Origin: Methanimicrococcus sp.
GTDB lineage: Archaea; Halobacteriota; Methanosarcinia; Methanosarcinales; Methanosarcinaceae
NCBI GenBank assembly: GCA_009783635.1
Contig: WRDC01000074.1
Location: forward strand, 1-7,112
Reading direction: 5' to 3'
Length of the DNA stretch: 7,112 bases
The translations under genes and the position numbers were made by a program. Below the pieces are notes generated by a model. The model searched no databases. It had not been told where the DNA came from and saw nothing but the letters and a program-made list of their open reading frames with translations. The stretch's first letter is position 1. Each line of letters opens with the position of its first letter. This document shows positions 1 through 5,398 of this stretch, piece by piece.

Positions 1-683
1 CTGAGCTCAAGCGGGCTTGTCGGGCAGACCAGCAGGGACATAATCGGCTTTCTTCTGGCTTCTTCTTCATTGCCGCCGTAGAAGGCTTTGACGATTTCCC
101 AGTATGTTTCAACATTTTCGCCGACAGGGTCAATGTCGTGGTAGTGTTTTTCAGTGTTTGTTAAGGGTGTAAAGACTTCATGGACGTCCTGCGCGCCTTT
201 GCCGGCCCAATCTCTCGCGGAAACGGGAAGGGAGAAGTAGTCGATGTTTTCGGCCCAGTCACAAAGTTTTGCGATGTCGGCAATGTCCTGCTCAACAGAG
301 TCGACCGTTTGGTATTTTCCGGGGGCGATGTAGTTCGTCATCTTAACGCCGGTACCGAAACAAGTCCAGTGGACTTTGCCGCCGCACTCCTGAACGGTGT
401 TGTATTTCTTGTTTCTGGCCCAAAGGGTAAATCTGGACGGGGCGGTCTGAAGAGCTCTTCTGACAAGGAACTCGGGGATTTTAACGACCTTTGTTTTCTC
501 ATCGACCAAACAGCCGTTTTCTTTGAAAACCGCTCTGGCGTTTGCATCGGAAACTTGAATACCCGGATCGCTGAGGACATCCATCGTTGCTTCATGGATA
601 GCTTTCAGCTCGTCTTGGGAAAAAAGTTCAAATTCAATGCCGTTGATTGATTTTGTAGCTGCGAATGCATTGCATTTTGACAT
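1..683 (-). CDS. mttB: Trimethylamine methyltransferase MttB, N-terminal part (cut by window edge)
   Basis: MttB transfers a methyl group from trimethylamine to the corrinoid of its partner MttC, the first step of trimethylamine-dependent methanogenesis in the cytoplasm. I translated 227 codons on the minus strand from the ATG at 683-681 with no internal stop. The sequence closely resembles methanogen MttB as I remember it, including ELKAIHEATMDVLSDPGIQV near the N-terminus, then QECGGKVHWTCFGTGVKM, AKLCDWAENIDYFSLPVSAR and a final visible LLVCPTSPLEL. The family is about 495 residues long, so a little under half is present. The pyrrolysine (amber) codon of MttB lies near residue 334, outside the window, so Pyl use cannot be confirmed here. 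A Shine-Dalgarno AGAGG at 696-692 sits 8 nt from the ATG and supports this start. The non-Pyl MttB-like homologues of bacteria are the alternative, but the match to the archaeal type and the neighbouring mtbB/mtbC make that unlikely. Confidence 0.93.
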   Translation of the reverse strand, partial: MSKCNAFAATKSINGIEFELFSQDELKAIHEATMDVLSDPGIQVSDANARAVFKENGCLVDEKTKVVKIPEFLVRRALQTAPSRFTLWARNKKYNTVQECGGKVHWTCFGTGVKMTNYIAPGKYQTVDSVEQDIADIAKLCDWAENIDYFSLPVSARDWAGKGAQDVHEVFTPLTNTEKHYHDIDPVGENVETYWEIVKAFYGGNEEEARRKPIMSLLVCPTSPLEL

Positions 684-720
684 ATTTTTAGCCTCTGTTT
701 AATTTTGTAATGCAGAATAA

Positions 721-747
721 AACACGTCATTTTTAACGTGTTATAAA
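721..747 (-). promoter_or_regulatory. Candidate mttB core promoter and leader hairpin
   Basis: On the minus strand a TATA-like TTTATAA lies at 747-741. A start of transcription about 26 nt downstream would fall near 717, giving a leader of about 34 nt before the mttB ATG at 683. Overlapping the box is a perfect 7-bp inverted repeat, AACACGT (721-727) and ACGTGTT (736-742), with an 8-nt spacer; it could be an operator or fold in RNA. The repeat is directly visible, while the promoter role is inferred from archaeal TATA spacing. A promoter further upstream, near the repeats at 823-938, is also possible. Confidence 0.4.
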
Positions 748-822
748 CACCAAAAGGGATAGCATCGGCTCATCCATTGATCGTTTAGACTTCCCGAATG
801 AAACAAATTGTATCTACTGGCA

Positions 823-938
823 TTGTTTTTATTCTGTGTTCGTATGAAACATGAATTTTAATTTTTGTTTTTATTCTGTGTTCGTATGAAACATGAATTT
901 TGATTTTTGGTTCTTTGTTCGTATAGAACATCAATCAT
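823..938 (-). repeat. Two tandem 42-bp repeats plus a degenerate third copy upstream of mttB
   Basis: Copy 1 (823-864) and copy 2 (865-906) differ at a single base (A860 versus G902). A shorter diverged third copy occupies about 910-938. The shared core reads TTCTNTGTTCGTATRRAACA on the plus strand. In copy 3 the core is a perfect dyad, TGTTC-GTATA-GAACA (915-929); copies 1 and 2 carry an imperfect version. The array is 140-255 bp upstream of the mttB start and downstream of the mtbB hairpin. A multimeric transcription-factor binding site for mttB is a reasonable inference; a neutral tandem duplication is the alternative. Confidence 0.75.
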
Positions 939-993
939 GTCGGGGGGAGGAGGTGAATGATGAAGCGCAAACTTCAACATTTTAAACGGACCT

Positions 994-1029
994 GCGGAAT
1001 TGTTTGAAAAGCATTCAAACAATTCTCGC
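994..1029 (-). terminator. Strong hairpin just downstream of mtbB
   Basis: GAATTGTTTGAA (997-1008) and TTCAAACAATTC (1014-1025) form a perfect 12-bp stem with a 5-nt loop. Three more pairs (GCG 994-996 with CGC 1027-1029) follow across a single bulged T at 1026. The structure begins 25 nt after the mtbB stop codon. No long U-run follows it on the minus strand, so it may end or stabilise the mtbCB transcript rather than act as an intrinsic terminator. Its position suggests that mtbCB and mttB are at least partly separate transcripts. Confidence 0.6.
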
Positions 1030-1053
1030 GCAAATCCAAAAGTTACTCAATGA

Positions 1054-2460
1054 TTACTTCTTCAGTTGGTTTCTGAAGGTGTCACAACAGTTGATTTTTG
1101 TATCAAGAACTTTCTCGATGTTCATTTTTGCGGCGATGCCTTTCGGAGCGCCCGGAACGGATGTGACAACACCGATACCGAGTTCTTCTCTGACATCTCT
1201 CATGGCGTATTCGTCAGCTAAGTCGAAGGGGTCAACGCCGACTTTCTTGGCGACGTATTCTTTGGCTTCCTTGACTCTCATGCTCTTGGCAAGCTGCATA
1301 CGGGCCACGAGGTCGCCGCCTGCGCGGATACCGGTCATACCGGATGCCATGATGTGGGCAATCGGCATACCGAGCGGGTCACCGACACCAATCTATATAC
1401 CGTCAACGCCGGTCATTTCGACCATGGCTTTGCTGGCGCGCGTCACAGCGTCGATCGGGGGCGTTTCAAGCATCGGGATACCGCCGACGCCCATACCCAT
1501 ATCGACATGGAGCGGAATCTTTGAAACTTTGGAAACCGCTTTGATGAAAGTGATAGCGCGTGAAAGGTTCCACGGGAAGGAACGGCTGGTGTTTGTGTTC
1601 ACGACCGGACCGAAGATGTTAGCTCCCGCTTTTTCGACAAGTCCGACCTGCTGGTGCGGCCAAAGGCCCGCAAGGATCCGGCCTTCAAATTCGAGCATAC
1701 CGTGCATACCGATGATGCTTTCGCCGGCCATGCCGACTTCGATGTACATATCGGGGAATTCTTCGCGGAGCGCTTTCACCGCGTTAAGGGTCGCGTAAGC
1801 GTCTGCGTCGCCGGCAGCAGCCGTTGTGTCCAAGTTGACACCGTCGGCGCCGGATGCCATTAATTTCTGCATAATCCAAACAATGTCGCGCGTCAGGTGT
1901 TCCGCGGAGTGTTCCATGGAAGCGAAGGCTTCTTCGAGCTTGAAGGCTTTAAGCAAGTCTCCGGGGTTCTCGAACGGACCGTCGGGCGTGTAATAAAGAC
2001 CCATGTTCGGCATAGCGCCGTAAAACAGCGGGATAATCATGTTCTGCTGAGCGACTTCCATCATCTGGCATTCGTTGGAAACGATGGGCTTTACGGGTTT
2101 GAAGCTGTAGTCGATGTGGCCGAGTTCCATTGTGTCCGCGCCGAAAGCTCTTTCGTGCATCATCATACCGACAAGGCGGCTGGACGGGATACCGACGCCG
2201 CTGTTGCCTTGGTCACCGTCTAAACGGATGGTGCCGATGTCGTGAGTGACCGGAACTTCCATGCCGAATTCGACGGCAACGGATTTACCGGGCATAATAC
2301 AAATTTCAATAATCTTGTCGATTTCATCAGCGGAGAGGTCCGGAATTTCGCCGTAGTCAGCCGCGTTACCTGCGCCGGCAATTGCTTCTTCCTTAATCTT
2401 GTCCCTGGACATAGAAACGCGTTTGCCGTCACCCATTCTTAAATAATATTCTTTTGCCAT
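1054..2460 (-). CDS. mtbB: Dimethylamine methyltransferase MtbB with in-frame amber (pyrrolysine) codon
   Basis: MtbB demethylates dimethylamine and methylates the Co(I) corrinoid of MtbC, giving monomethylamine. The reading frame is 468 residues if the TAG at 1393-1395 is read through and ends with TAA at 1056-1054. Both halves are in the same frame and match methanogen MtbB: MAKEYYLRMGDGKRV at the start, VPVTHDIGTIRLDGDQGNSG, then MGVGGIPMLETPPIDAVTRA and GVDGI before the amber, and IGVGDP then MPIAHIMASGMTG after it. With the start at 2460 the amber codon is residue 356, the position of pyrrolysine in Methanosarcina MtbB. An upstream in-frame ATG at 2478 would add six residues (MNGGKI), but GGTGGT at 2472-2467 fits the 2460 ATG better and homologues start there. 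The stop of mtbC is 33 bp upstream, so the two genes are probably co-transcribed. Automatic annotation would probably split this gene in two. Confidence 0.96.
1393..1395 (-). other. In-frame UAG decoded as pyrrolysine in mtbB
   Basis: The minus strand reads GTT GAC GGT ATA TAG ATT GGT GTC, i.e. VDGI-Pyl-IGV, at residue 356 of MtbB. In the family, the electrophilic pyrrolysine ring is thought to bind and orient the methylamine for attack by Co(I). Readthrough needs PylS and tRNA-Pyl (pylT), which are not in this window. A small inverted repeat, CCGGT-3 nt-ACCGG at 1331-1343, lies about 50 nt downstream, but I see no convincing PYLIS-like element immediately after the codon. Confidence 0.94.
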
Positions 2461-2493
2461 AATTTTACCACCATTCAATTGTAATTAATAGAC

Positions 2494-3126
2494 TTACAAC
2501 AGGAGCGTTTTGGCTCTGTCGACGGCTTCTGTTGCGTTTTCTGCATAGCAGTCTGCGCCAATCTTTTCCGCCCATGCGGTTGTTGCCGGTGCGCCGCCGA
2601 CCATGACTTTAACTTTGTCTCTCAAGCCGTTGGCTTTGAGGAGTTCGATAACTTCTCTTTGGCCGTTGAGGGTCGTCGTCATCAAAGCGGACAATCCGAC
2701 CATATCGGCGTTGTATTCTTTAACGGCTTCAACAAATTTTGCGATCGGGACATCTCTTCCGAGGTCATGGACTTCAAAACCTGCGGACTGAAGCATTGTA
2801 GAAACGATGGATTTGCCGATGTCGTGAACGTCGCCCTCAACTGTTCCGTTGATAATGACTTTCTTGATTGTTGCGCCGGCTTCGCCCATGTCAAGTGTGC
2901 TGACAGCGGATTGCATACCGTTTGCGGCCATCATGACGTGGGGCAGGAAGAGTTTTCCTCTCTCAAACCGGTCTCCGACTTCGGTCATGCCTGCTGCAAG
3001 GCCGTCAATAATCTCAGCGCCGGGCATACCCGCGTCAACAGCTTTTTTTGCCGCAGACATAATAACATCTGCTTTGCAGGTGACCATTGCTTGTTTTAAT
3101 TCGTCTAAAATTGCTTGTTTATCCAT
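2494..3126 (-). CDS. mtbC: Dimethylamine corrinoid protein MtbC
   Basis: This 210-residue protein has the two-domain layout of methylamine corrinoid proteins. A helical cap domain covers about residues 1-88 and includes FERGKLFLPHVMMAANGM. A Rossmann-like B12-binding domain follows, with the base-off, His-on signature D99-V-H101-D-I-G104, where His101 should be the lower cobalt ligand. S146-A-L148 and G177-G178 match the other two cobalamin-site motifs. It would carry the methyl group from MtbB to MtbA. The stretch NGTVEGDVHDIGKS followed by STMLQSAGFEV, and the position directly before mtbB, point to MtbC rather than MttC or MtmC; paralogue identity is the main uncertainty. A near-perfect Shine-Dalgarno GGAGGT (3139-3134) lies 7 nt before the ATG. 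The gene ends with TAA and heads the mtbCB pair. Confidence 0.88.
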   Translation of the reverse strand: MDKQAILDELKQAMVTCKADVIMSAAKKAVDAGMPGAEIIDGLAAGMTEVGDRFERGKLFLPHVMMAANGMQSAVSTLDMGEAGATIKKVIINGTVEGDVHDIGKSIVSTMLQSAGFEVHDLGRDVPIAKFVEAVKEYNADMVGLSALMTTTLNGQREVIELLKANGLRDKVKVMVGGAPATTAWAEKIGADCYAENATEAVDRAKTLLL

Positions 3127-3191
3127 TATATTTACCTCCGTAAATAATCAAGTTATCCAAAAATTTTATCAATTTTCTTCAAAATCCGTTT

Positions 3192-3277
3192 TGTGATGAT
3201 TCGGGGCGTTCAAAAGATGTAAAATCACATACATCCCCCCATGTACAATCCATAAAATCCCCGAGAAACGATTGTAC
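3192..3277 (-). promoter_or_regulatory. mtbC 5' leader with overlapping inverted repeats
   Basis: Three exact inverted repeats are packed here. GTACAATC (3243-3250) pairs with GATTGTAC (3270-3277), 19-nt loop. TACAT (3230-3234) pairs with ATGTA (3241-3245) around a run of six C (G in the RNA). TGTGAT (3192-3197) pairs with ATCACA (3224-3229). The first two share bases 3243-3245, so they cannot both form fully. TCGGGG (3201-3206) can also pair with CCCCGA (3259-3264), inside the first loop. This looks like a structured mRNA leader, but no known riboswitch class is recognised. Confidence 0.4.
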
Positions 3278-3296
3278 TTCTTTTCAAAAGGGTTGG

Positions 3297-3306
3297 AATA
3301 TATATA
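3297..3306 (-). promoter_or_regulatory. Candidate TATA box of the mtbCB operon
   Basis: The run AATATATATA is the best TATA candidate upstream of mtbC. With usual archaeal spacing, transcription would start near 3276, giving a leader of about 150 nt, in keeping with the long leaders known for methyltransferase genes in Methanosarcina. Two further TATA-like elements lie upstream at 3380-3386 and 3391-3397 in an 11-bp direct repeat (GCATTATAA), so a more distal start cannot be excluded. Confidence 0.5.
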
Positions 3307-3469
3307 GTCTAAACCATTTTGAGTTTCGATTTTGGGGAAAAAATCATCTTCCGTTAAGAATTTTCAGAAAGATTTTAGCATTATAAAGGCATTATAATTT
3401 TCAAACAGATATATGATTCAACAAGATTTTTATTATTATACAAAAAAATTGTTTCCCGCACTTTCATTC

Positions 3470-3590
3470 TCCGTTCACGGCCGGCCTTCAGAAATTGAGG
3501 CGGCCGCTTCGCTTCAGCCGCGATTTTTCTCCGGACTTGAAGTCCGAACGCTTAAATTTTGCGCCGGAGTGAAACGGCATCTGTAAATTT
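3470..3590. other. GC-rich structured patch in AT-rich intergenic DNA, possible ncRNA
   Basis: This stretch is clearly more GC-rich than the flanking intergenic DNA and contains no plausible ORF. CGGCCGGCCTTCA (3478-3490) faces TGAGGCGGCCG (3496-3506) as an 11-bp stem with two single-base bulges and a 5-nt loop. Alternatively GCGGC (3500-3504 on the plus strand) pairs with GCCGC (3517-3521) and is followed by ATTTTT. Next comes CGGACTTGAAGTCCG (3532-3546), a 7-bp dyad around one base. In AT-rich archaeal intergenic regions such patches often mark structured RNA, but a decayed repeat or a palindromic operator cluster would look similar. Nothing else recognisable was seen between 3307 and 3785 except the items listed under findings. 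Confidence 0.25.
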
Positions 3591-3785
3591 TAACTCTGTA
3601 TTGCTGTTGATAGAAACGGTTAAATCATGGAGGTGTATTGTTAACAGCAGTTATTTTTAATCCGTATTCGTTAAAATGATTTGCTGCGTCTGTCCGCTTT
3701 TTTTCGTGTGATTGAACTTGGTGGAGGGTTGTTTGCTGCTTTTAATGAACAGGGGATATGGTTTCAAATATAAAAGTGAGAAAAA

Positions 3786-4097
3786 ATGCAATTTTGCCCG
3801 AAATGTAAAAGCATGATGATGCCGGCCGGCAACGAATACAAATGCCGGAAATGTGGCTGCACCAGTGCGGCGGAAAAATCCTCCAATGCTGTCTTTAGGA
3901 AGGAAATTCAGGAACGTGAAGTTGTTGTTTTGGAAGGCGATATCGAGGAAGGCCTCCCGAAAACCGATGTCATGTGTCCCGAATGCAGAAACCGAACCGC
4001 TTATTGGTGGCTTCGCCAGCTGCGTTCGGCCGATGAATCCGAAACCCGCTTCTTCAAATGCACCAAATGCGCTTATACGTGGAGAGAATACGACTGA
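3786..4097 (+). CDS. tfs: Transcription factor S (archaeal TFIIS-like cleavage factor)
   Basis: TFS rescues backtracked archaeal RNA polymerase by stimulating cleavage of the nascent RNA. At 103 residues it has the usual family length. An N-terminal zinc ribbon is formed by C4-P-K-C7 and C20-R-K-C23, with the typical opening FCPKCKSMMMPAG. A linker of about 40 residues rich in Glu and Lys follows. The C-terminal zinc ribbon uses C64-P-E-C67 and C92-T-K-C95. Its hairpin tip carries RSADESETRFFKC, with the catalytic acidic pair D83-E84 that reaches the polymerase active site, and the protein ends WREYD. The ATG at 3786 matches family N-termini and is preceded by GTGAG, a partial Shine-Dalgarno, 5 nt away. 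It lies upstream of pcn on the same strand, but a 206-bp gap argues for separate promoters. Paralogues with altered acidic pairs exist; here the DE pair is intact, so this should be the active type. Confidence 0.93.
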   Translation: MQFCPKCKSMMMPAGNEYKCRKCGCTSAAEKSSNAVFRKEIQEREVVVLEGDIEEGLPKTDVMCPECRNRTAYWWLRQLRSADESETRFFKCTKCAYTWREYD

Positions 4098-4102
4098 TGA
4101 TT

Positions 4103-4127
4103 GGCTTTCAAGTCAGCCGGCGTTTTT
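4103..4127 (+). terminator. Weak terminator-like element after tfs
   Basis: GGCT (4103-4106) and AGCC (4115-4118) form a short stem, extendable by G-T pairs, followed by TTTTT at 4123-4127, starting 5 nt past the tfs stop. Oligo-T runs are the known archaeal termination signal; the hairpin is weak. Confidence 0.4.
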
Positions 4128-4156
4128 AAATATTTCACATCGGAACGGATAGTAAA

Positions 4157-4271
4157 TATTTATATTTGGATGCAATTATAACATCCGAAATTCCATTTGA
4201 TTACTTTACAGATTCGTAAGTGTTAATTAACCGTAAAACCATTCAATTTATGACTTGATCATTTATTGAAT
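4157..4271 (+). promoter_or_regulatory. pcn upstream region: TATA candidate and palindromes
   Basis: AATATTTATATTTGG ends at 4169 and includes a TATA-like TTTATAT; transcription would then start near 4190, about 110 nt before the pcn ATG. Overlapping it is the dyad TTTGGATG (4165-4172) with CATCCGAA (4182-4189), 8 bp with one G-T pair. Further down are a perfect 10-bp palindrome GTTAATTAAC (4222-4231) and a 7-bp inverted repeat ATTCAAT (4241-4247) with ATTGAAT (4265-4271). These could be operators or leader structure; the promoter call is inferred only from spacing. Confidence 0.4.
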
Positions 4272-4303
4272 TTTATTGATTATTAAAATGAAAAGTGATT
4301 TCT

Positions 4304-5041
4304 ATGCTTAAAGCCTTAATCGATATCGATCTTCTTCGGGACTCCATCACGGCGCTTTCCGTCATTGTCAGTGAAGTTCGCCTGAAAATTAAACCGGACG
4401 GCATTTCCGTTAAAGCCGTCGATGCCGCAAACGTCGCCATGGTCATCTTTGACTTAAAAGCTTCCGCATTTGAAAGCTATCAGGCCGACGAAACCGAAAT
4501 CGGTGTCGATTTGATGAAACTCAACGACATTCTCGGCATTGTCGAGAAAAAAACGTTGGTTGACATGGAACTTGATACCGCCGCACAGAAGCTTCACATG
4601 AACTTCGGCGGCTTGTCCTATACGCTGTCCCTTTTGGACCCGTCCACGATTCGCTCCGAGCCCAGAGTGCCGCAATTGGACCTTCCGGCCCGCGTTGTTC
4701 TGAACGGTCAGGATTTAAAGCGCGCCGTGAAAGCCGCCGAAAAAATCAGCGACCATATGACACTCGGCGTTTCCGGCGACACTTTCTTTATGGAAGCCAA
4801 GGGTGACACAGACCAAGTCCGCTTGGAAATGGGAACGGACCAGTTAATTGATCTGAAATCCGGCGAAGCCAACTCTCTGTTCTCGCTGGACTATTTGCTT
4901 GACATCGTCAAATCCGCCGGCAAAGCCAATGAAGCAACGCTTTCTATCGGCTGTGACTTCCCGATTTTAATCGAATTCGATGTGGCTCCGAACGTCTGTC
5001 ACGTGACATTCCTGCTCGCCCCGAGAATCGAATCAAGTTAA
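4304..5041 (+). CDS. pcn: DNA polymerase sliding clamp (PCNA)
   Basis: The product is the homotrimeric ring that tethers archaeal DNA polymerases, FEN1, ligase and RFC-loaded factors to DNA. At 245 residues it matches euryarchaeal PCNA. Two topologically similar halves are visible: MLKALIDIDLLRDSI with AVDAANVAMV (about 38-47) in the first, and AVKAAEKISDHMTLGV with LFSLDYLLDIVKSAGKA in the second. The interdomain connector runs through SLLDPSTIRSEPRVPQLDLP, and the C-terminus LLAPRIESS is typical. A GTG at 4295 would add three residues (MIS), but that GTG is part of GTGAT at 4295-4299, a Shine-Dalgarno match 4 nt before the ATG at 4304, so 4304 is the start. No second PCNA gene is seen in the window, consistent with the homotrimer usual in Euryarchaeota. 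It is convergent with the minus-strand genes that follow. Confidence 0.96.
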   Translation: MLKALIDIDLLRDSITALSVIVSEVRLKIKPDGISVKAVDAANVAMVIFDLKASAFESYQADETEIGVDLMKLNDILGIVEKKTLVDMELDTAAQKLHMNFGGLSYTLSLLDPSTIRSEPRVPQLDLPARVVLNGQDLKRAVKAAEKISDHMTLGVSGDTFFMEAKGDTDQVRLEMGTDQLIDLKSGEANSLFSLDYLLDIVKSAGKANEATLSIGCDFPILIEFDVAPNVCHVTFLLAPRIESS

Positions 5042-5050
5042 AAAAAATAC

Positions 5051-5089
5051 TCCCCCGTCACTCCAGTCATAATTTTTCAGAACGGGGGA
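5051..5089 (+). terminator. Inverted repeat downstream of pcn
   Basis: TCCCCCGT (5051-5058) pairs perfectly with ACGGGGGA (5082-5089), an 8-bp GC-rich stem with a 23-nt loop, beginning 10 nt after the pcn stop. No clear T-run follows on the plus strand. It overlaps the end of the minus-strand KKPEEK ORF, so it may separate the two convergent transcripts. The long loop makes intrinsic termination uncertain. Confidence 0.4.
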
Positions 5090-5297
5090 ATTCGTTTGCA
5101 TTTATGGGGTGCCTTTCGCGCCCCGTCTTTTCTTTCGTTTTTTCTTCTGTCTTTTCTTCCGGCTTTTTCGTCTTTTCTTCCGGCTTTTTCGTCTTTTCTT
5201 CCGGCTTTTTCGTCTTTTCTTCCGGCTGTTTCATCTTTTCTTCCGGCTTTTTCGCCTTTTCTTCCGGCTTTTTCATCTTTTCTTCCGGCTTTTTCAT
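5067..5297 (-). CDS. Small Lys/Glu/Pro-rich repeat protein, uncertain
   Basis: A 76-residue ORF made of seven heptads of the type KKPEEKT (positions 1-49), then EEKTKEKTGRERHPINANEF and a short tail. It is extremely charged, with no membrane segment and no known domain; the regular prolines argue against a stable coiled coil and for an extended, disordered chain. It lies about 100 bp downstream of the TctA-family gene on the same strand. The start is doubtful: the ATG at 5297 is part of the repeat unit, has no good Shine-Dalgarno, and the frame is open upstream only to a TGA at about 5337. In another frame, a start with GGAGGGA directly before it encodes 16 residues (MKLSAVMTRIGKEKAE) and stops just upstream of the repeats, so a frameshifted or broken longer gene is possible. 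Plus-strand ORFs over the same DNA give Phe/Ser-rich or Phe/Arg-rich strings and look like shadows. Confidence 0.4.
   Translation of the reverse strand: MKKPEEKMKKPEEKAKKPEEKMKQPEEKTKKPEEKTKKPEEKTKKPEEKTEEKTKEKTGRERHPINANEFPRSEKL
5151..5297. repeat. Seven tandem 21-bp units
   Basis: Units start at 5151, 5172, 5193, 5214, 5235, 5256 and 5277, all exactly 21 bp. Sequence between units differs at only a few bases (G for T at 5228 in unit 4, and the last codon of each unit, CGT, CGC or CAT). The plus-strand unit begins CTTTTCTTCCGG and is pyrimidine-rich. A period of 21 keeps the minus-strand frame open and encodes one KKPEEK heptad per unit, so expansion or contraction would not shift that frame. 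Confidence 0.95.
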
Positions 5298-5398
5298 CTT
5301 TTCCGCTTTATTCCGCCTTTTCTTTGCCGATTCTTGTCATCACTGCGGATAATTTCATTCCCTCCGGTTTTGAAAACAAATGCCGGCCGGCAATTTTT

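Noticed and set aside
180..650. 156-codon plus-strand ORF
   Set aside because: Lies wholly opposite mttB, whose translation matches the family along its length.
823..938. 42-bp repeats as a CRISPR array
   Set aside because: The copies are directly contiguous with no variable spacers, and only two are near-identical.
1331..1343. CCGGT-CAT-ACCGG as a PYLIS element for the amber codon
   Set aside because: Too short and about 50 nt from the codon; readthrough in MtbB-type genes is not known to need a conserved stem-loop.
1004..1798. 264-codon plus-strand ORF
   Set aside because: It is antisense to mtbB, low in recognisable domains and rich in Ser/Pro/Thr as expected from a shadow frame; the minus strand gives clear MtbB.
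2659..3099. Plus-strand ORFs over mtbC
   Set aside because: Shadows of mtbC; Cys/His-rich composition is a by-product of the opposite frame and has no ordered zinc-finger pattern.
3769..3777. TATAAAAG just upstream of tfs as its TATA box
   Set aside because: Only about 10 nt from the ATG, so transcription would begin inside the gene; GTGAG after it instead suggests a leadered mRNA.
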